The notes under the pieces: generated by a model
The model's input: the letters and a program-made list of their open reading frames with translations, nothing else
Databases searched by the model: none
What the model was told of the DNA's origin: nothing
Position numbers and translations under genes: made by a program
Assembly (NCBI RefSeq): GCF_007065885.1
Contig: NZ_CP041409.1
Span: forward strand, 2,279,501-2,343,500
DNA: 64,000 bases
DNA from: Altererythrobacter sp. TH136
GTDB taxonomy: Bacteria > Pseudomonadota > Alphaproteobacteria > Sphingomonadales > Sphingomonadaceae
Reading direction: 5' to 3'
Shown: positions 44,653-54,897 of the stretch, one piece after another
Layout of the letters: each line of letters opens with the position of its first letter
Numbering within the stretch: the stretch's first letter is position 1

Positions 44653-45567
44653 ATGGACGTCTACCTCCCGATCGCGAACCTGTCGGTGAACGGACTGGTG
44701 ATCGTCCTGCTGGGCGCGCTGACCGGTGTCCTGTCCGGCCTGTTCGGAGTGGGGGGTGGGTTCCTGACGACCCCGCTGCTGATCTTTTACGGCGTCCCGC
44801 CGACGGTGGCCGCTGCCTCTGCCTCGACACAGGTGACCGGAGCGAGCGTATCGGGCGTGCTGGCCCACAACCGCCGCGGCGGGGTCGATTACCGGATGGG
44901 CACGGTGACGATCGTGGGCGGGATGATCGGCAGCGGCATCGGCGCGCTGCTGTTCCGCTTCTTCCAGTCGATCGGTCAGATCGATACGGTGATCTCGATC
45001 CTTTACGTGGTGATGCTCGGGTCGATTGGCACCCTGATGGCGCGCGAAGCGTGGACTTCGCTGCGGGCGGACAAGCGGAGTGCACGTCCGCGGGCCGCCA
45101 AGCGGCGCCACCACCCGCTGGTGGCGGCCTTGCCCGGCCGGTGGCGGTTCTATCGCTCGGGCCTGTACATCTCTCCGCTCGCGCCGCTGATCCTGGGGGT
45201 GGGCGTAGGCATTCTGACAATGCTGATGGGCGTCGGCGGCGGGTTCATCATGGTGCCCGCGATGCTCTACATCCTCGGCATGAGCGCCGGGGTGGTGGTC
45301 GGCACCAGCCTGTTCAACATCCTGTTCGTGACCATGGTCACCACGATGATGCACGCGTTGACCACCAAGGCGGTCGATATCGTGCTGGCCGCGCTGCTGC
45401 TGCTGGGGTCGGTGTCCGGGGCGCAGATCGGCAGCCAGTTGGCCCAGAAAGCCAAGCCCGAGACCCTGCGCCTGATCCTGGCGGCTTTGGTGCTGCTGAT
45501 AGCGCTGCGCATGTTGTGGGGGCTGGGCGTGCGGCCTGACGAAATCTACACGGTGGCCCCGCTGTGA
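44653..45567 (+). CDS. TauE/SafE-type (TSUP) sulfite exporter family permease
   Basis: A 304-residue inner-membrane protein with about eight helices and the duplicated TSUP motif GLFGVGGGFLTTPLLIFYGV and LMGVGGGFIMVPAMLYILG, with a basic central loop. TSUP members move sulfite, sulfoacetate or other anions; the substrate cannot be read from sequence. Its stop codon overlaps the next start (GTGA) of an Alph_Pro_TM protein, a pairing often seen in alphaproteobacteria, so the two likely form a functional unit. Confidence 0.88.
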   Translation: MDVYLPIANLSVNGLVIVLLGALTGVLSGLFGVGGGFLTTPLLIFYGVPPTVAAASASTQVTGASVSGVLAHNRRGGVDYRMGTVTIVGGMIGSGIGALLFRFFQSIGQIDTVISILYVVMLGSIGTLMAREAWTSLRADKRSARPRAAKRRHHPLVAALPGRWRFYRSGLYISPLAPLILGVGVGILTMLMGVGGGFIMVPAMLYILGMSAGVVVGTSLFNILFVTMVTTMMHALTTKAVDIVLAALLLLGSVSGAQIGSQLAQKAKPETLRLILAALVLLIALRMLWGLGVRPDEIYTVAPL

Positions 45568-46319
45568 GGCGGCTTTTCTTGCTCCTGCTCGCGTTGTTCG
45601 CGCTCACCGGTGCGCGGGACCCTATCCTGGTGCCCGAAGTCAGCCAGCACGAGGTGCTGGTGCGCCAGGGCTTTACCGGCACCGAGCTGCTGTTGTTCGG
45701 CGCGATCCTCGACCCGGCGGGAACGCGGGCGGCGCGGGATTACGATGTTGTGGTGGTGCTCAAGGGGCCGACAGAACCGATCCGCCTGCGCGAGAAGTCG
45801 AAGGTGGGCGGCGTCTGGCTCAACGCCGCGAGCACCGATTTTCGTTCCGCCCCTTCGTACTTCGCCGTCGCCGCTTCGCGCCCGGTCAAGGATATCGTCG
45901 ATGAACGGACCGCCGCGATCTACGAATTCGGCACCGACTTCATCCAGTTATCGCCCATCGGGGAGATCGACCCGCAGGAACAGGCGCGTTTCAGTGCCGG
46001 ACTGGTCGATCTCATGCGCCGGCAGGGTCTGTATGCCGAGGCGATGACGGGGGTGAAGATCAGCGGCCAGGTGCTCTATCAGGCGCGCTTCCAGTTACCG
46101 TCGAGCGTGCAGACGGGCACGTACACGGCCGAGACGTTTGCCGTTACCAGAGGCCGGGTGGTCGCTTCCGCCATTGCTGAAGTGGAGGTTCGCAAGGTCG
46201 GTTTCGAACGCTTCGTCGAGTTGTTCGCCCAGCAGCAGTCGTTGCTGTACGGCTTGCTCGCCGTAAGCCTGTCGGTGGCCATGGGCTGGATCGCGGGACG
46301 CCTGTTTGCGCTGATCTGA
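45564..46319 (+). CDS. TIGR02186 / Alph_Pro_TM family protein
   Basis: A 251-residue protein with an N-terminal signal sequence (RRLFLLLLALFALTGA), a beta-rich periplasmic region (ILVPEVSQHEVLVRQGFTGT) and a C-terminal membrane helix (LLYGLLAVSLSVAMGWIAG). This matches the alphaproteobacterial family PF09608, which has no known function beyond association with a TSUP permease gene. It is translationally coupled to that permease. GTG start at 45564. Confidence 0.85.
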   Translation: MRRLFLLLLALFALTGARDPILVPEVSQHEVLVRQGFTGTELLLFGAILDPAGTRAARDYDVVVVLKGPTEPIRLREKSKVGGVWLNAASTDFRSAPSYFAVAASRPVKDIVDERTAAIYEFGTDFIQLSPIGEIDPQEQARFSAGLVDLMRRQGLYAEAMTGVKISGQVLYQARFQLPSSVQTGTYTAETFAVTRGRVVASAIAEVEVRKVGFERFVELFAQQQSLLYGLLAVSLSVAMGWIAGRLFALI

Positions 46320-46408
46320 TCAGGGAGCGTTCTCCACAGCGTTGACCCGATCTTAACCGCATTCAGGTCATGGCCGCCCTTCAAGATTGTCGAGGGGCAG
46401 GTCCGCAC

Positions 46409-48103
46409 ATGGACGACATGGGTAAGCAGACGTTTCATGGTTCCGCCGGCAGTGCGGCGGCACTGGCTACGGAGGACGGCGCAGCGGATGCGTCGATCGA
46501 CAATGCGATGCAGCCAATCGGCGTCGTGCTGGAGATCGCCGGATCGGGGTCGCAAATCGCACTCGATCTACAGCGGCTCAACGAATGCATGACCGACGGG
46601 GATCCATCCATCGCGCTGGCGGGCCAGGTCGGCAGCCAGGTGAAGATCCGCGTCGGCAATTCGTGGCTGCTCGCCAGCGTGCGCAACCAGAAGCAGGACC
46701 GGCGAGCCGGCGGCGGGATTGTCGCCAACATCGATTTCCTGGGCGAAGGTAACGAAGAGAAACTGACCGGCCGGATCCACGGCTTCCGCCGCGGTGTCAC
46801 CCGTTACCCTGTTCCCGGGGCGCTGATCTACCCAGCGACCACCGCGGACCTGCGTCAGATCTACGCCAGCGACGGCCGTTCGAATATCCAGATCGGCACG
46901 GTCTATCCCACCAAGGACATCCGCGCCGGCGTCTATATCGACGCGATGCTCGGCAAGCACTTCGCTCTGCTTGGTTCCACCGGCACGGGCAAGTCGACCA
47001 GCGCGGCGCTCATCCTGCACCGGATCTGCGATGCGGCGCCAGACGGGCACATCCTGATGATCGACCCGCACGGCGAGTATTCGGCGGCGTTCCGCAACAC
47101 CGGCCTGATCCTCGACGTGTCCAACCTGCAGATGCCGTACTGGCTGATGAATTTCGAAGAGCACTGCGAAGTCTTGCTGAGCAGCAGCGGCAACGATCTG
47201 CAGACCGATCAGGACGTCCTTGCCAAGTGCCTGCTGCGCGCGCGCGGCAAGAACCGCTTGGCCGAAACGATGGGCAAGATCACCGTCGATTCGCCGATCC
47301 CGTATCTGTTGTCGGACCTCACCAACGAGATCCAGAACGAGATGGGCAAGCTCGACAAGGCGACCAACACCGCGCCGTACATGCGGATCAAGACCAAGCT
47401 CGACGAGCTCAAGGCCGATCCGCGGTACCAGTTCATGTTCTCCGGCATGCTGGTCGGAGACACGATGGCGGACTTTCTCGCCAAGATCTTCCGCATGCCC
47501 AGCGCCGGCAAACCGATCGCGATCATCGACGTGTCGGGCGTGCCGTCCGACATCACCAGCACCGTGGTCGCCGTGCTCAGCCGGTTGGTGTTCGACTTCG
47601 CCATCTGGGGCCGCGAGGAGCGTACCCGGCCGATCCTATTGGTGTGCGAGGAGGCGCACCGGTACGTGCCGAACGAGAAGAATGCCGATGGCTCTTCGGT
47701 CGGCAAGATTCTCAGCCGCATCGCCAAGGAAGGCCGCAAGTACGGCATCAGCCTGGGCCTGATTACCCAGCGCCCGTCCGACCTTGCCGAGGGCGTGCTG
47801 TCGCAATGCGGCACCATCATTTCGATGCGCCTCAACAACGAACGGGATCAGGCATTCGTGAAAGCCGCGATGCCCGAAGGCGCGCGCGGATTTCTCGATT
47901 CCATCCCGGCGCTGCGCAACCGCGAGTGCATCATCTGCGGCGAGGGCGTCGCCATTCCCATGCGGGTCAGCTTCGACAATCTTGAGGAACAGAAGCGCCC
48001 GGCTTCCGAAGATCCCAGCTTCGTCGACCTGTGGCGTCAGTCGGGCGGGGAGGAAGAGCGGGTTCACCGCATCGTCCAACGCTGGCGCAGCCAGGGGAAG
48101 TGA
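46409..48103 (+). CDS. HerA-like DNA translocase ATPase (DUF87)
   Basis: A 564-residue AAA+ (FtsK/HerA superfamily) ATPase. The N-terminal HerA barrel domain is around residues 25-150 and the Walker A motif is LLGSTGTGKSTSAALIL (about residue 189). Walker B is PILLVCEEAHRYVP, with a GLITQRPSDLAEGVLSQCG arginine-finger region. HerA hexamers pump DNA and usually act with the nuclease NurA; no NurA is encoded next to it. The start could be ATG 46409 (used) or 46370. It ends directly against the convergent MATE gene with no gap. Confidence 0.85.
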   Translation: MDDMGKQTFHGSAGSAAALATEDGAADASIDNAMQPIGVVLEIAGSGSQIALDLQRLNECMTDGDPSIALAGQVGSQVKIRVGNSWLLASVRNQKQDRRAGGGIVANIDFLGEGNEEKLTGRIHGFRRGVTRYPVPGALIYPATTADLRQIYASDGRSNIQIGTVYPTKDIRAGVYIDAMLGKHFALLGSTGTGKSTSAALILHRICDAAPDGHILMIDPHGEYSAAFRNTGLILDVSNLQMPYWLMNFEEHCEVLLSSSGNDLQTDQDVLAKCLLRARGKNRLAETMGKITVDSPIPYLLSDLTNEIQNEMGKLDKATNTAPYMRIKTKLDELKADPRYQFMFSGMLVGDTMADFLAKIFRMPSAGKPIAIIDVSGVPSDITSTVVAVLSRLVFDFAIWGREERTRPILLVCEEAHRYVPNEKNADGSSVGKILSRIAKEGRKYGISLGLITQRPSDLAEGVLSQCGTIISMRLNNERDQAFVKAAMPEGARGFLDSIPALRNRECIICGEGVAIPMRVSFDNLEEQKRPASEDPSFVDLWRQSGGEEERVHRIVQRWRSQGK

Positions 48104-49567
48104 TCACAGCTCCGGCTTGAACCGGCCGGCCGTGTCGGCGGTGGTGAGGCATTCCTCGGCCGCGCGCTCCGGGCTGATGGCGCGGCCCTGGGTGCGCCAG
48201 CCAGGACGGCGGTAGAACCAGATCGCGATCAGCATCGACACCGCCGAGCCGAACGGGAAGCACAGCCACAACGCGTCCTGCCCAAGCCACGGTTCAAGGC
48301 CATAGTAGAAGCCCAGCCTGGCCGGGAACATGGCAACGCCAAGCGCGATCAGCGGCACCCACACCACGCCTGCTGCACGCATGGTGCCGAATAGGACGAT
48401 GGTGACCCCAAACAGGATGAAGCTCCAGCTCGCGAGATACTGGATGTGCCTGGCAAGCGGCACCGCGGGGCTGTCCGGTCCCAGGAACAGGACGAGCGCC
48501 GGCCGGTCGAACAACAGCAGCAGCGCGGCCATCGATCCGGTCATCGCCAGGTTCACCAGAATGCCGGCGCGGCTGATCTGATCGATCCGTTCCGGCAGCC
48601 GCGCGCCAATTGCCTGCGCCGCCATAGCGCTCACCCCCGCGCCGATCGCCATCGCCGGCATCTGGAGATAGGTCCACAGCTGAAGCGACGCACCGTAAGC
48701 AGCGGCGGAGATGATGCCGTAGCGGTTGACGAGCCCGATAATGACAATCCCGGCGGACGAGATCAGCAGCATCTGTGCGCCCATCGGCAGACCCTTGCCG
48801 ACGATATAGCCGAGTTCCTCGCGGCGCGGGATCAGATAGCGGATCTCCGTCCCCCGCAGCCGCAGCGGCAGGTCCTTGGCATAGACGTAACCCACCAGCG
48901 CGGCGAGCGAGGCGTAGCCGGCAAAAGCGGTCGATGCCGCCGAACCGGCGATACCCATCTGCGGGAAAGGCCCGATGCCGGAGATCAGCAGCGGGTTGAG
49001 GATGACATCGAGCGCGACGGACAGGCCCATGAACAGGAACGGGGTGCGCGAATCGCCTGCTCCGCGCAGACCCATCGCGATCATCACCGTCAGCATCCCG
49101 CCGGGGATCGAGATGAAGATGATCCGCAGGTAATCGAGCGCCAGTGCATAGCTTTCGCCGGGCGTGCCGAGCAGCGTCAGCAGCGGTGGCGCAAACACCC
49201 ACCCGGCGGTCGCCACGATCACCGCCAGCACCAGGCACAGCCCGACCGCGCTGCCGAACGTGCGGCGGGCCACATCGACCTCTCCCGCGCCGAACGCCTG
49301 GCCCATCTTGACGGTCGCCGCCATGCCGAACCCGAACACGGCGGAGAAGACGAGGAACATGACGATGTTGGCATTGGCGGTCGCCGCCAGCGCGGCTTCG
49401 CCGATCAGCCGGCCGACCCAGATCGAATTGACCGTGCCGTTGAGCGATTGCAGCAGGTTCGATCCCAGCGTCGGCAGGCTGAACAGCACCAGCGTCCGCA
49501 GCACCGGCCCGGCGGTGAGATCGCGCATGCCCGGGCGGAGGGCGGGCACGGCGGCCGCATCGCTCAT
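48104..49567 (-). CDS. MATE family multidrug/toxin efflux transporter
   Basis: A 487-residue inner-membrane protein with twelve hydrophobic segments in two halves (FSLPTLGSNLLQSLNGTVNSIWVG near the start; DSRTPFLFMGLSVALDVILNP in the middle). MATE proteins export cationic drugs using Na+ or H+ gradients. Substrates cannot be inferred. The start ATG at 49567 overlaps the queE stop (ATGA), so it is cotranscribed with queE. Confidence 0.92.
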   Translation of the reverse strand: MSDAAAVPALRPGMRDLTAGPVLRTLVLFSLPTLGSNLLQSLNGTVNSIWVGRLIGEAALAATANANIVMFLVFSAVFGFGMAATVKMGQAFGAGEVDVARRTFGSAVGLCLVLAVIVATAGWVFAPPLLTLLGTPGESYALALDYLRIIFISIPGGMLTVMIAMGLRGAGDSRTPFLFMGLSVALDVILNPLLISGIGPFPQMGIAGSAASTAFAGYASLAALVGYVYAKDLPLRLRGTEIRYLIPRREELGYIVGKGLPMGAQMLLISSAGIVIIGLVNRYGIISAAAYGASLQLWTYLQMPAMAIGAGVSAMAAQAIGARLPERIDQISRAGILVNLAMTGSMAALLLLFDRPALVLFLGPDSPAVPLARHIQYLASWSFILFGVTIVLFGTMRAAGVVWVPLIALGVAMFPARLGFYYGLEPWLGQDALWLCFPFGSAVSMLIAIWFYRRPGWRTQGRAISPERAAEECLTTADTAGRFKPEL

Positions 49568-50298
49568 GTGCCGCGCGTGTCGCCGTACAGGTGGATGTGC
49601 AGGCGGTCGGACGTGTGGAAGCCGTGGCTGTCAGCCAACGGCATGAGCCATTCCTGCCGGGCGCGCAGGGTTGCGCTGTCGGTGCCCTCGGGCATCAGGA
49701 AAATCTTGTCGGGAGCGATGGCATAGGCACGTTGCAGGAACAGAACCTCGTCCACATCGGCGGGTTCCGCGATGACGAACTTGAAGAACGCGCGGGGATC
49801 GCCGGCCCATTGGCGCATCCGCGGCGGCAGCAGGGCAAGAGTGGCCGGATTGCCGCTATGCGACAGTTTGGGGCTGACGTTGTACTGACTGACAAGAGGA
49901 TCGAAGCGCGCGTGCGGCTCGACCGTGCCGTTGGTTTCGACCTCGATCGTGTGTTCGGGGAGCAGCGCGGCGAGCTGCGCTAAAGCCGCCCCTTGCAGCA
50001 ATGGTTCGCCGCCGGTCACGACCAGCCGGCGCGGCTGAAAGGCGGCGATGATCCGCGCGGCTTCCGCCACATCGAGCACCACTTGGTTGGCCTTGCGAGC
50101 GTATGTCACCCCGCCGCGATGGGGCCGCTCGTCCCCCTCGAAGCGCCAGGTATAGCCGGTGTCGCACCACACGCAGGCAAGATTGCAGCGCGACAGGCGG
50201 ATGAACGTGCACGGGACACCGATCGATGGGCCTTCGCCCTGGAGCGAGGCGAAGATCTCCGGCCCGCCGGTGTCGTCGGTGGCGAGGACAAGGTTCAC
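49564..50298 (-). CDS. queE: 7-carboxy-7-deazaguanine synthase QueE
   Basis: A radical-SAM enzyme that contracts the ring of carboxy-tetrahydropterin to CDG in queuosine synthesis. It has 244 residues. The radical-SAM cysteines are C-N-L-A-C-V-W-C. The preceding SLQGEGPSIG is the QueE fingerprint, and VTGGEPLLQG and IEVETNGT are later binding motifs. The start GTG at 50298 gives MNLVLATDDTGG. It heads queE-MATE; 217 bases upstream are free of recognised genes. Confidence 0.94.
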   Translation of the reverse strand: MNLVLATDDTGGPEIFASLQGEGPSIGVPCTFIRLSRCNLACVWCDTGYTWRFEGDERPHRGGVTYARKANQVVLDVAEAARIIAAFQPRRLVVTGGEPLLQGAALAQLAALLPEHTIEVETNGTVEPHARFDPLVSQYNVSPKLSHSGNPATLALLPPRMRQWAGDPRAFFKFVIAEPADVDEVLFLQRAYAIAPDKIFLMPEGTDSATLRARQEWLMPLADSHGFHTSDRLHIHLYGDTRGT

Positions 50299-50515
50299 CG
50301 CTCAGCCCCGCGCGGCTGATGCTGAACCGTGGACCGGCTGGACCACTGTCCCGGATTTAACGGCCAGACCTGCGAAAAGCCGGCGTGGCCCGGTCGATTG
50401 AAGGCGCGAAAGAAGCACATCGCTCGCCCATGACACAGTCGCCGAGGGTAGGAAATTGCGATGGACGGGGCGCATTGTCGTGCGCACCGGGCTGCCTCAA
50501 AGCGCACCGGGATTC

Positions 50516-50875
50516 TCAGGAATAAACCGTCACTTCGATGCGCATCCCATCGGGATCGCGGAAGAACGTCGCGATCTCGCTGCCAATATATTGCTTCTCA
50601 GGCACCTCAAACCCTGCCGATGTCATTCCTGCCCGGACGCGGTCGAGATCGCCCTCAGTGAGCGCGGTGAACCCGAGATGGTTGAGGCCCGGGCCGCGCC
50701 GTTCGTAGTCCCGCGTGTCCGGCTCTGCCTGCTTGAGGTCGAGATAGATGCCGTCCGCGTTGCCCCACACGTGCGCCCGGCTCCTGGTGAAACCGATCAG
50801 ACTCAGCAAAGTCTCGTACCAGGGAAGGCTCGCTTCGAGCGAGCGAACCATCACGACCATGTGATCAAGCTTCAC
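50516..50875 (-). CDS. VOC-family (glyoxalase/dioxygenase superfamily) protein
   Basis: A 119-residue single-repeat vicinal oxygen chelate protein. Possible metal ligands are His5 in KLDHMVVMV, His in GLNHLGFTAL and Glu in MRIEVTVYS. It differs from the GloA gene at 41531. Substrate unknown (detoxification, resistance or a small-molecule reaction). GTG start at 50875. It lies 5 bases downstream of valS on the same strand and may be its distal operon gene. Confidence 0.8.
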   Translation of the reverse strand: MKLDHMVVMVRSLEASLPWYETLLSLIGFTRSRAHVWGNADGIYLDLKQAEPDTRDYERRGPGLNHLGFTALTEGDLDRVRAGMTSAGFEVPEKQYIGSEIATFFRDPDGMRIEVTVYS

Positions 50876-50880
50876 CGCGG

Positions 50881-53694
50881 TCAGCCCAACCGCTCGAGCG
50901 CCGCCTTGAGGCGATCGGCTTCGGTGCTGTGATGCGCGTGATCGGCGCGGGCCTTTTCCACCGCTTCGGGCTTGGCGCGTTCAACGAAGCTCGCATTGCC
51001 GAGCCGGCCGGCCAGGGAAGCTGCTTCTTTCTCAGAAGCCGCCAGCGCCTTGGTCAGGCGGGCCTTCTCGGCCTCGACGTCAATCAGCCCTTCGAGCGGG
51101 ATGACCAATGCATCGCTGCCCGCGCTGACCTGGATCGCCGGGCCTTCGGGCGCCGGAGTGACGTTCACCGCCGACAGCCGGGCGACCCGTTCGATGGCGG
51201 ACGCGTTACCCGACAGCACCCGGCTAGCGGTGTCGGACGGGGTCGCCAGCCACGCTTCCAGCTTGGCACCGGGCGCGAGGCCGAGTTCGTTCTTGGCGGT
51301 GCGAAGCGAACGGGTGAGGTCGATCAGCCATTCGACCTCGGCGGTCGCGACCGCATCGATCGCAGCCTCCGGCCGCGGCCATTGCGCCACGATCAGTTCG
51401 TACGGCCGCGATCCTTGCGCATGCCACAACTCCTCGGTGATGAACGGCATGAAGGGATGGAGCATGACCAGGATCTGGTCGAGCGCCCAGCCGGCGACCG
51501 CCTTCGTCTCTTCGTCAATCTGACCCTTGATGAGTTCCAGATACCAATCGCAGAAGGTGTCCCACGCGAAGCGGTAGATCGCGCCCGCTGCCACGTCGAA
51601 GCGCAGCTCGGCCATGGCCTTGTCGAGTTCGGCCACGGTGTCGGCCACTTCGCCGATGATCCACTTGTTGACCGCTGCGGTCGCTTGCGGCGGGGCCACG
51701 GACACGCTCGCGCCGATGCCGTTCGCCTGACAGAAGCGGGTGGCATTCCACAGCTTGGTCGCGAAGTTGCGATAGCCTTCAACCCGGCTTTCATCCATCT
51801 TCACGTCGCGGCCCTGGCTCTCCATCGCACACATGAAGAAGCGCAGCGCATCGGCGCCATAGCGGTCGATCAGGCCAAGCGGATCGACCACGTTGCCCTT
51901 CGACTTCGACATCTTGGCGCCATCAGCAGCGCGCACGAGACCGTGGAGATACAGCCGTTTCCACGGCACATCGTCCATGAAGTGCATCCCCTGCATCGCC
52001 ATCCGCGCGTCCCAGAAGAACAGGATGTCGAAGCCAGAGATCAGCAGGTCGTTGGGGTAGTGGCGCTGGACCAGGTCGCTCTGTTCGGGCCAGCCGAGCG
52101 TGGCGAACGGCCACAGCGCGGACGAGAACCAGGTGTCGAGCACGTCGTTGTCGCGGCTAAGTGTGACGCGCTTCTGACTGAACGATCCATCGCCGATGGC
52201 CACTTCAACATCGCTGCCGTAGTATGCTTGGGCCAGTCTGATCGCCTCATCTTCGGACTGCGCAACAAACGGCTGTTTGTCCAAAACGGCACGTGTTTGG
52301 CTTGACGCCGCGAAGGCCTCAGCATTTTCCGCTAAGCGGACATACAGCCCGTCATCTGCTTTCTTTGGTCCATACCACGCCGGGATCCGGTGTCCCCACC
52401 ACAATTGGCGGCTGACGCACCACGGCTGGATGTTCTCCATCCAGTTGAAGAAGGTCTTCTCCCAGGTCTTGGGGACGATCTCGATCCGGCCGTCGCGCAC
52501 CGCCTGCATCGGCGCCTGCGCCAGCTTCTCGGCATCGACGTACCACTGGTCGGTCAGCCACGGTTCGATGACCACCCCGCCGCGGTCACCGAAGGGGGTG
52601 GCGATGGTGCGCGGCTCGGCGTCGTGTTCCGCCCCGTCCTTGTCGACGTGGGGGATGAGGAAGCCCAGTTCCTTCATCCGGGTCACCACCAACGATCGGG
52701 CAACGAAGCGGTCGAGACCGATGAATTCGTCCGGCACTAACCCGTCGGCGGTCTGCACCACCGCGGCCTTCGCATCGAGCATGTTGAGCATGTCACCCGC
52801 CGCGAAGCCGGCGCGCTTGCCGACCTCGAAGTCGTTGAAATCGTGGCCCGGGGTGATCTTCACCACGCCCGAACCAAGCTCTGGATCGGCATGTTCGTCG
52901 GCAATGACCTTGAACCGGCGGCCGGTGATCGGCTGGACGATCTCCTTGCCGATCACGCTGGCATACCGCGCGTCATCGGGGTGCACGGCGACGGCCATGT
53001 CCGCCAGCAGCGTTTCGGGCCGGGTGGTCGCCACCAGAAGGTGATTTGCCCCGGCATCGGTGGTGACCCCGTCCGCCAGCGGATAGCGGAAGTGCCAGAA
53101 GCCGCCCTTGATCTCGTGCGTCTCGACCTCGAGGTCGCTGATCGCAGTGCCCAGCGCCGGGTCCCAGTTCACCAGTCGCTTGTCGCGGTAGATCAGGCCT
53201 TGGTTGTAAAGGTCCACGAACACCTTCACCACGGCGCGGGTGAAGTGAGGGTCCATAGTGAATTGCTCGCGCGACCAGTCCATCGAACAGCCCAGCCGGC
53301 GCAGCTGGCCCGTGATGGTGCCGCCGCTTTCCGCCTTCCACTCCCACACCTTGTCAACGAACTGTTCGCGCGAATAGTTCGTGCGCTTGTCCTGGGTGAG
53401 CGCCATCTGCCGCTCGACCACCATCTGTGTGGCGATGCCCGCGTGGTCGGTCCCGACCACCCACAGCGCGTCCTTGCCGCGCATCCGTTCGTACCGCACG
53501 ACCACGTCCTGGAGCGTATTGTCGAGCGCATGGCCGATGTGCAGCGAACCGGTCACGTTTGGCGGCGGGTTGACGATGGTGAACGGCTGGGCGTCCGGCC
53601 GTTCGGGCCGGAACAGGCCCTTGGTTTCCCAATGCTGGTACCACCGCGCCTCGATGGCGGCGGGATCGAAAGTCTTGGCTAGTTCGCTGGTCAT
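50881..53694 (-). CDS. valS: Valyl-tRNA synthetase
   Basis: A class Ia synthetase of 937 residues that charges tRNA-Val. HIGH is seen in [14 protein letters not shown] and KMSKS in [14 protein letters not shown]. The CP1 editing domain is at about residues 200-400 ([16 protein letters not shown]), and a C-terminal coiled-coil contains [19 protein letters not shown]. The start [11 protein letters not shown] at 53694 is normal; ATG 53709 is possible. The open frame extends to 54213 but overlaps mlaE and is non-coding. It is divergent from the mla operon. Confidence 0.96.
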   Translation of the reverse strand: MTSELAKTFDPAAIEARWYQHWETKGLFRPERPDAQPFTIVNPPPNVTGSLHIGHALDNTLQDVVVRYERMRGKDALWVVGTDHAGIATQMVVERQMALTQDKRTNYSREQFVDKVWEWKAESGGTITGQLRRLGCSMDWSREQFTMDPHFTRAVVKVFVDLYNQGLIYRDKRLVNWDPALGTAISDLEVETHEIKGGFWHFRYPLADGVTTDAGANHLLVATTRPETLLADMAVAVHPDDARYASVIGKEIVQPITGRRFKVIADEHADPELGSGVVKITPGHDFNDFEVGKRAGFAAGDMLNMLDAKAAVVQTADGLVPDEFIGLDRFVARSLVVTRMKELGFLIPHVDKDGAEHDAEPRTIATPFGDRGGVVIEPWLTDQWYVDAEKLAQAPMQAVRDGRIEIVPKTWEKTFFNWMENIQPWCVSRQLWWGHRIPAWYGPKKADDGLYVRLAENAEAFAASSQTRAVLDKQPFVAQSEDEAIRLAQAYYGSDVEVAIGDGSFSQKRVTLSRDNDVLDTWFSSALWPFATLGWPEQSDLVQRHYPNDLLISGFDILFFWDARMAMQGMHFMDDVPWKRLYLHGLVRAADGAKMSKSKGNVVDPLGLIDRYGADALRFFMCAMESQGRDVKMDESRVEGYRNFATKLWNATRFCQANGIGASVSVAPPQATAAVNKWIIGEVADTVAELDKAMAELRFDVAAGAIYRFAWDTFCDWYLELIKGQIDEETKAVAGWALDQILVMLHPFMPFITEELWHAQGSRPYELIVAQWPRPEAAIDAVATAEVEWLIDLTRSLRTAKNELGLAPGAKLEAWLATPSDTASRVLSGNASAIERVARLSAVNVTPAPEGPAIQVSAGSDALVIPLEGLIDVEAEKARLTKALAASEKEAASLAGRLGNASFVERAKPEAVEKARADHAHHSTEADRLKAALERLG

Positions 53695-53787
53695 GGCGCG
53701 CGGGGACATGCCAGCGCGTCCCGCCCCGCGCAACGGGTTCAAGCATGCGCTTGTGGCAACGTGCTTTTCACCGCATACGCGCAAGCG

Positions 53788-54897
53788 ATGAGCGACGGGG
53801 CGGCATTCACGATCGACGAGGCGAATGGAGGCCGGCGGCTGGCGCTGTCGGGCAACTACCTCGTATCGACGATTGGCCGGATCGACACCGATCTTCGCGC
53901 AGTCGACGAACCGCTTCAGGAGATCGACCTGTCCGCGGTGCGCGAGATCGACACGGTCGGCGCGTGGATCGCGCTCAGCCTCTCGCGCAAGACGGGGGGC
54001 GAGATCGTCGGCGCGAGTGATCGTGCGACCCGGTTGATCGAGGCGCTGAGCGCAACTGACGACAGCGGCCCGCTGGAACCTGAACGCCTGCCGGTGTTCA
54101 CCCGCGTCGCGTCCGCCACCGGTGCCAGGGTCGCCGCCGCCCAGCGCGGCACGGTGGGCGCGGTGGCGTTCGTGGGCCAGTTCATCGCCGCCGTGGGCAT
54201 GCTGATCCGCCACCCGCGGCGTTTCCGGACCAAGGCGTTCGTGCGTCAGATGGAGCTGGTGGGGGTCGACGCGCTCGGCATCATCGGCCTGATGAGTTTC
54301 CTGATTGGCATCGTCATCGCGCAGCAGGGCGCGGTGCAGTTGCAGCAGTTCGGCGCCGAGACGCTGACCGTCAACCTGGTCGGCCGGATCACCATGCGCG
54401 AACTGGGCGTGCTTATGACCGCGATCATGGTCGCGGGCCGTTCCGGCAGCGCGTTCGCCGCCCAGCTTGGCACGATGAAACTGACCGAGGAGGTCGACGC
54501 CATGCGCACGATCGGCATCTCGCCGATGGAGGCGCTGGTGGTTCCCCGCGTGCTCGCGGTCACTGTGATGATGGTGCTGCTGGGATTCTACGCCAGTTGC
54601 GTGGCGATCGTCGGCGGCGCGGTGGTGGGAGAGCTGTCGCTCGGCATCCCGTTCGGATCGTTCCTGGCCCGGATCAAGGATGTGGTTCCGACCTATGACC
54701 TCTATGTCGGCCTGGTGAAGGCGCCAGTGTTCGGGCTGATCGTCGGGATGACCGGCTGCTATCAGGGGCTCAAGGTCGAAGGCAATTCGGAGCAGGTCGG
54801 CCTGAAGACCACCAACGCGGTGGTGTTCGCGATCTTCACCGTGATCGTGCTCGACGCATTCTTCGCGGTGTTCTTCACCAACGTGGGCTGGGCGTGA
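53788..54897 (+). CDS. mlaE: MlaE-type ABC lipid transport permease with fused N-terminal STAS-like (MlaB) domain
   Basis: The inner-membrane permease of the Mla phospholipid-transport system, 369 residues. The first 100 residues are soluble and STAS-like ([18 protein letters not shown], then [19 protein letters not shown]), corresponding to MlaB, which is a separate protein in E. coli. The permease follows: [40 protein letters not shown], then three helices. The gene order mlaE-F-D-lipoprotein is as expected. ATG 53788 was chosen; an earlier GTG at 53761 is possible. Confidence 0.93.
   Translation: MSDGAAFTIDEANGGRRLALSGNYLVSTIGRIDTDLRAVDEPLQEIDLSAVREIDTVGAWIALSLSRKTGGEIVGASDRATRLIEALSATDDSGPLEPERLPVFTRVASATGARVAAAQRGTVGAVAFVGQFIAAVGMLIRHPRRFRTKAFVRQMELVGVDALGIIGLMSFLIGIVIAQQGAVQLQQFGAETLTVNLVGRITMRELGVLMTAIMVAGRSGSAFAAQLGTMKLTEEVDAMRTIGISPMEALVVPRVLAVTVMMVLLGFYASCVAIVGGAVVGELSLGIPFGSFLARIKDVVPTYDLYVGLVKAPVFGLIVGMTGCYQGLKVEGNSEQVGLKTTNAVVFAIFTVIVLDAFFAVFFTNVGWA

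Noticed and set aside
50302-50487. A 61-residue minus-strand frame in the 217 bases before queE
   Set aside because: No ribosome site, no similarity that I recognise, and low-complexity composition. Nothing else is seen in this gap apart from a possible queE promoter.
50881-54213. A longer valS start in the mlaE region
   Set aside because: The extension is antisense to mlaE; valS homology starts at 53694.
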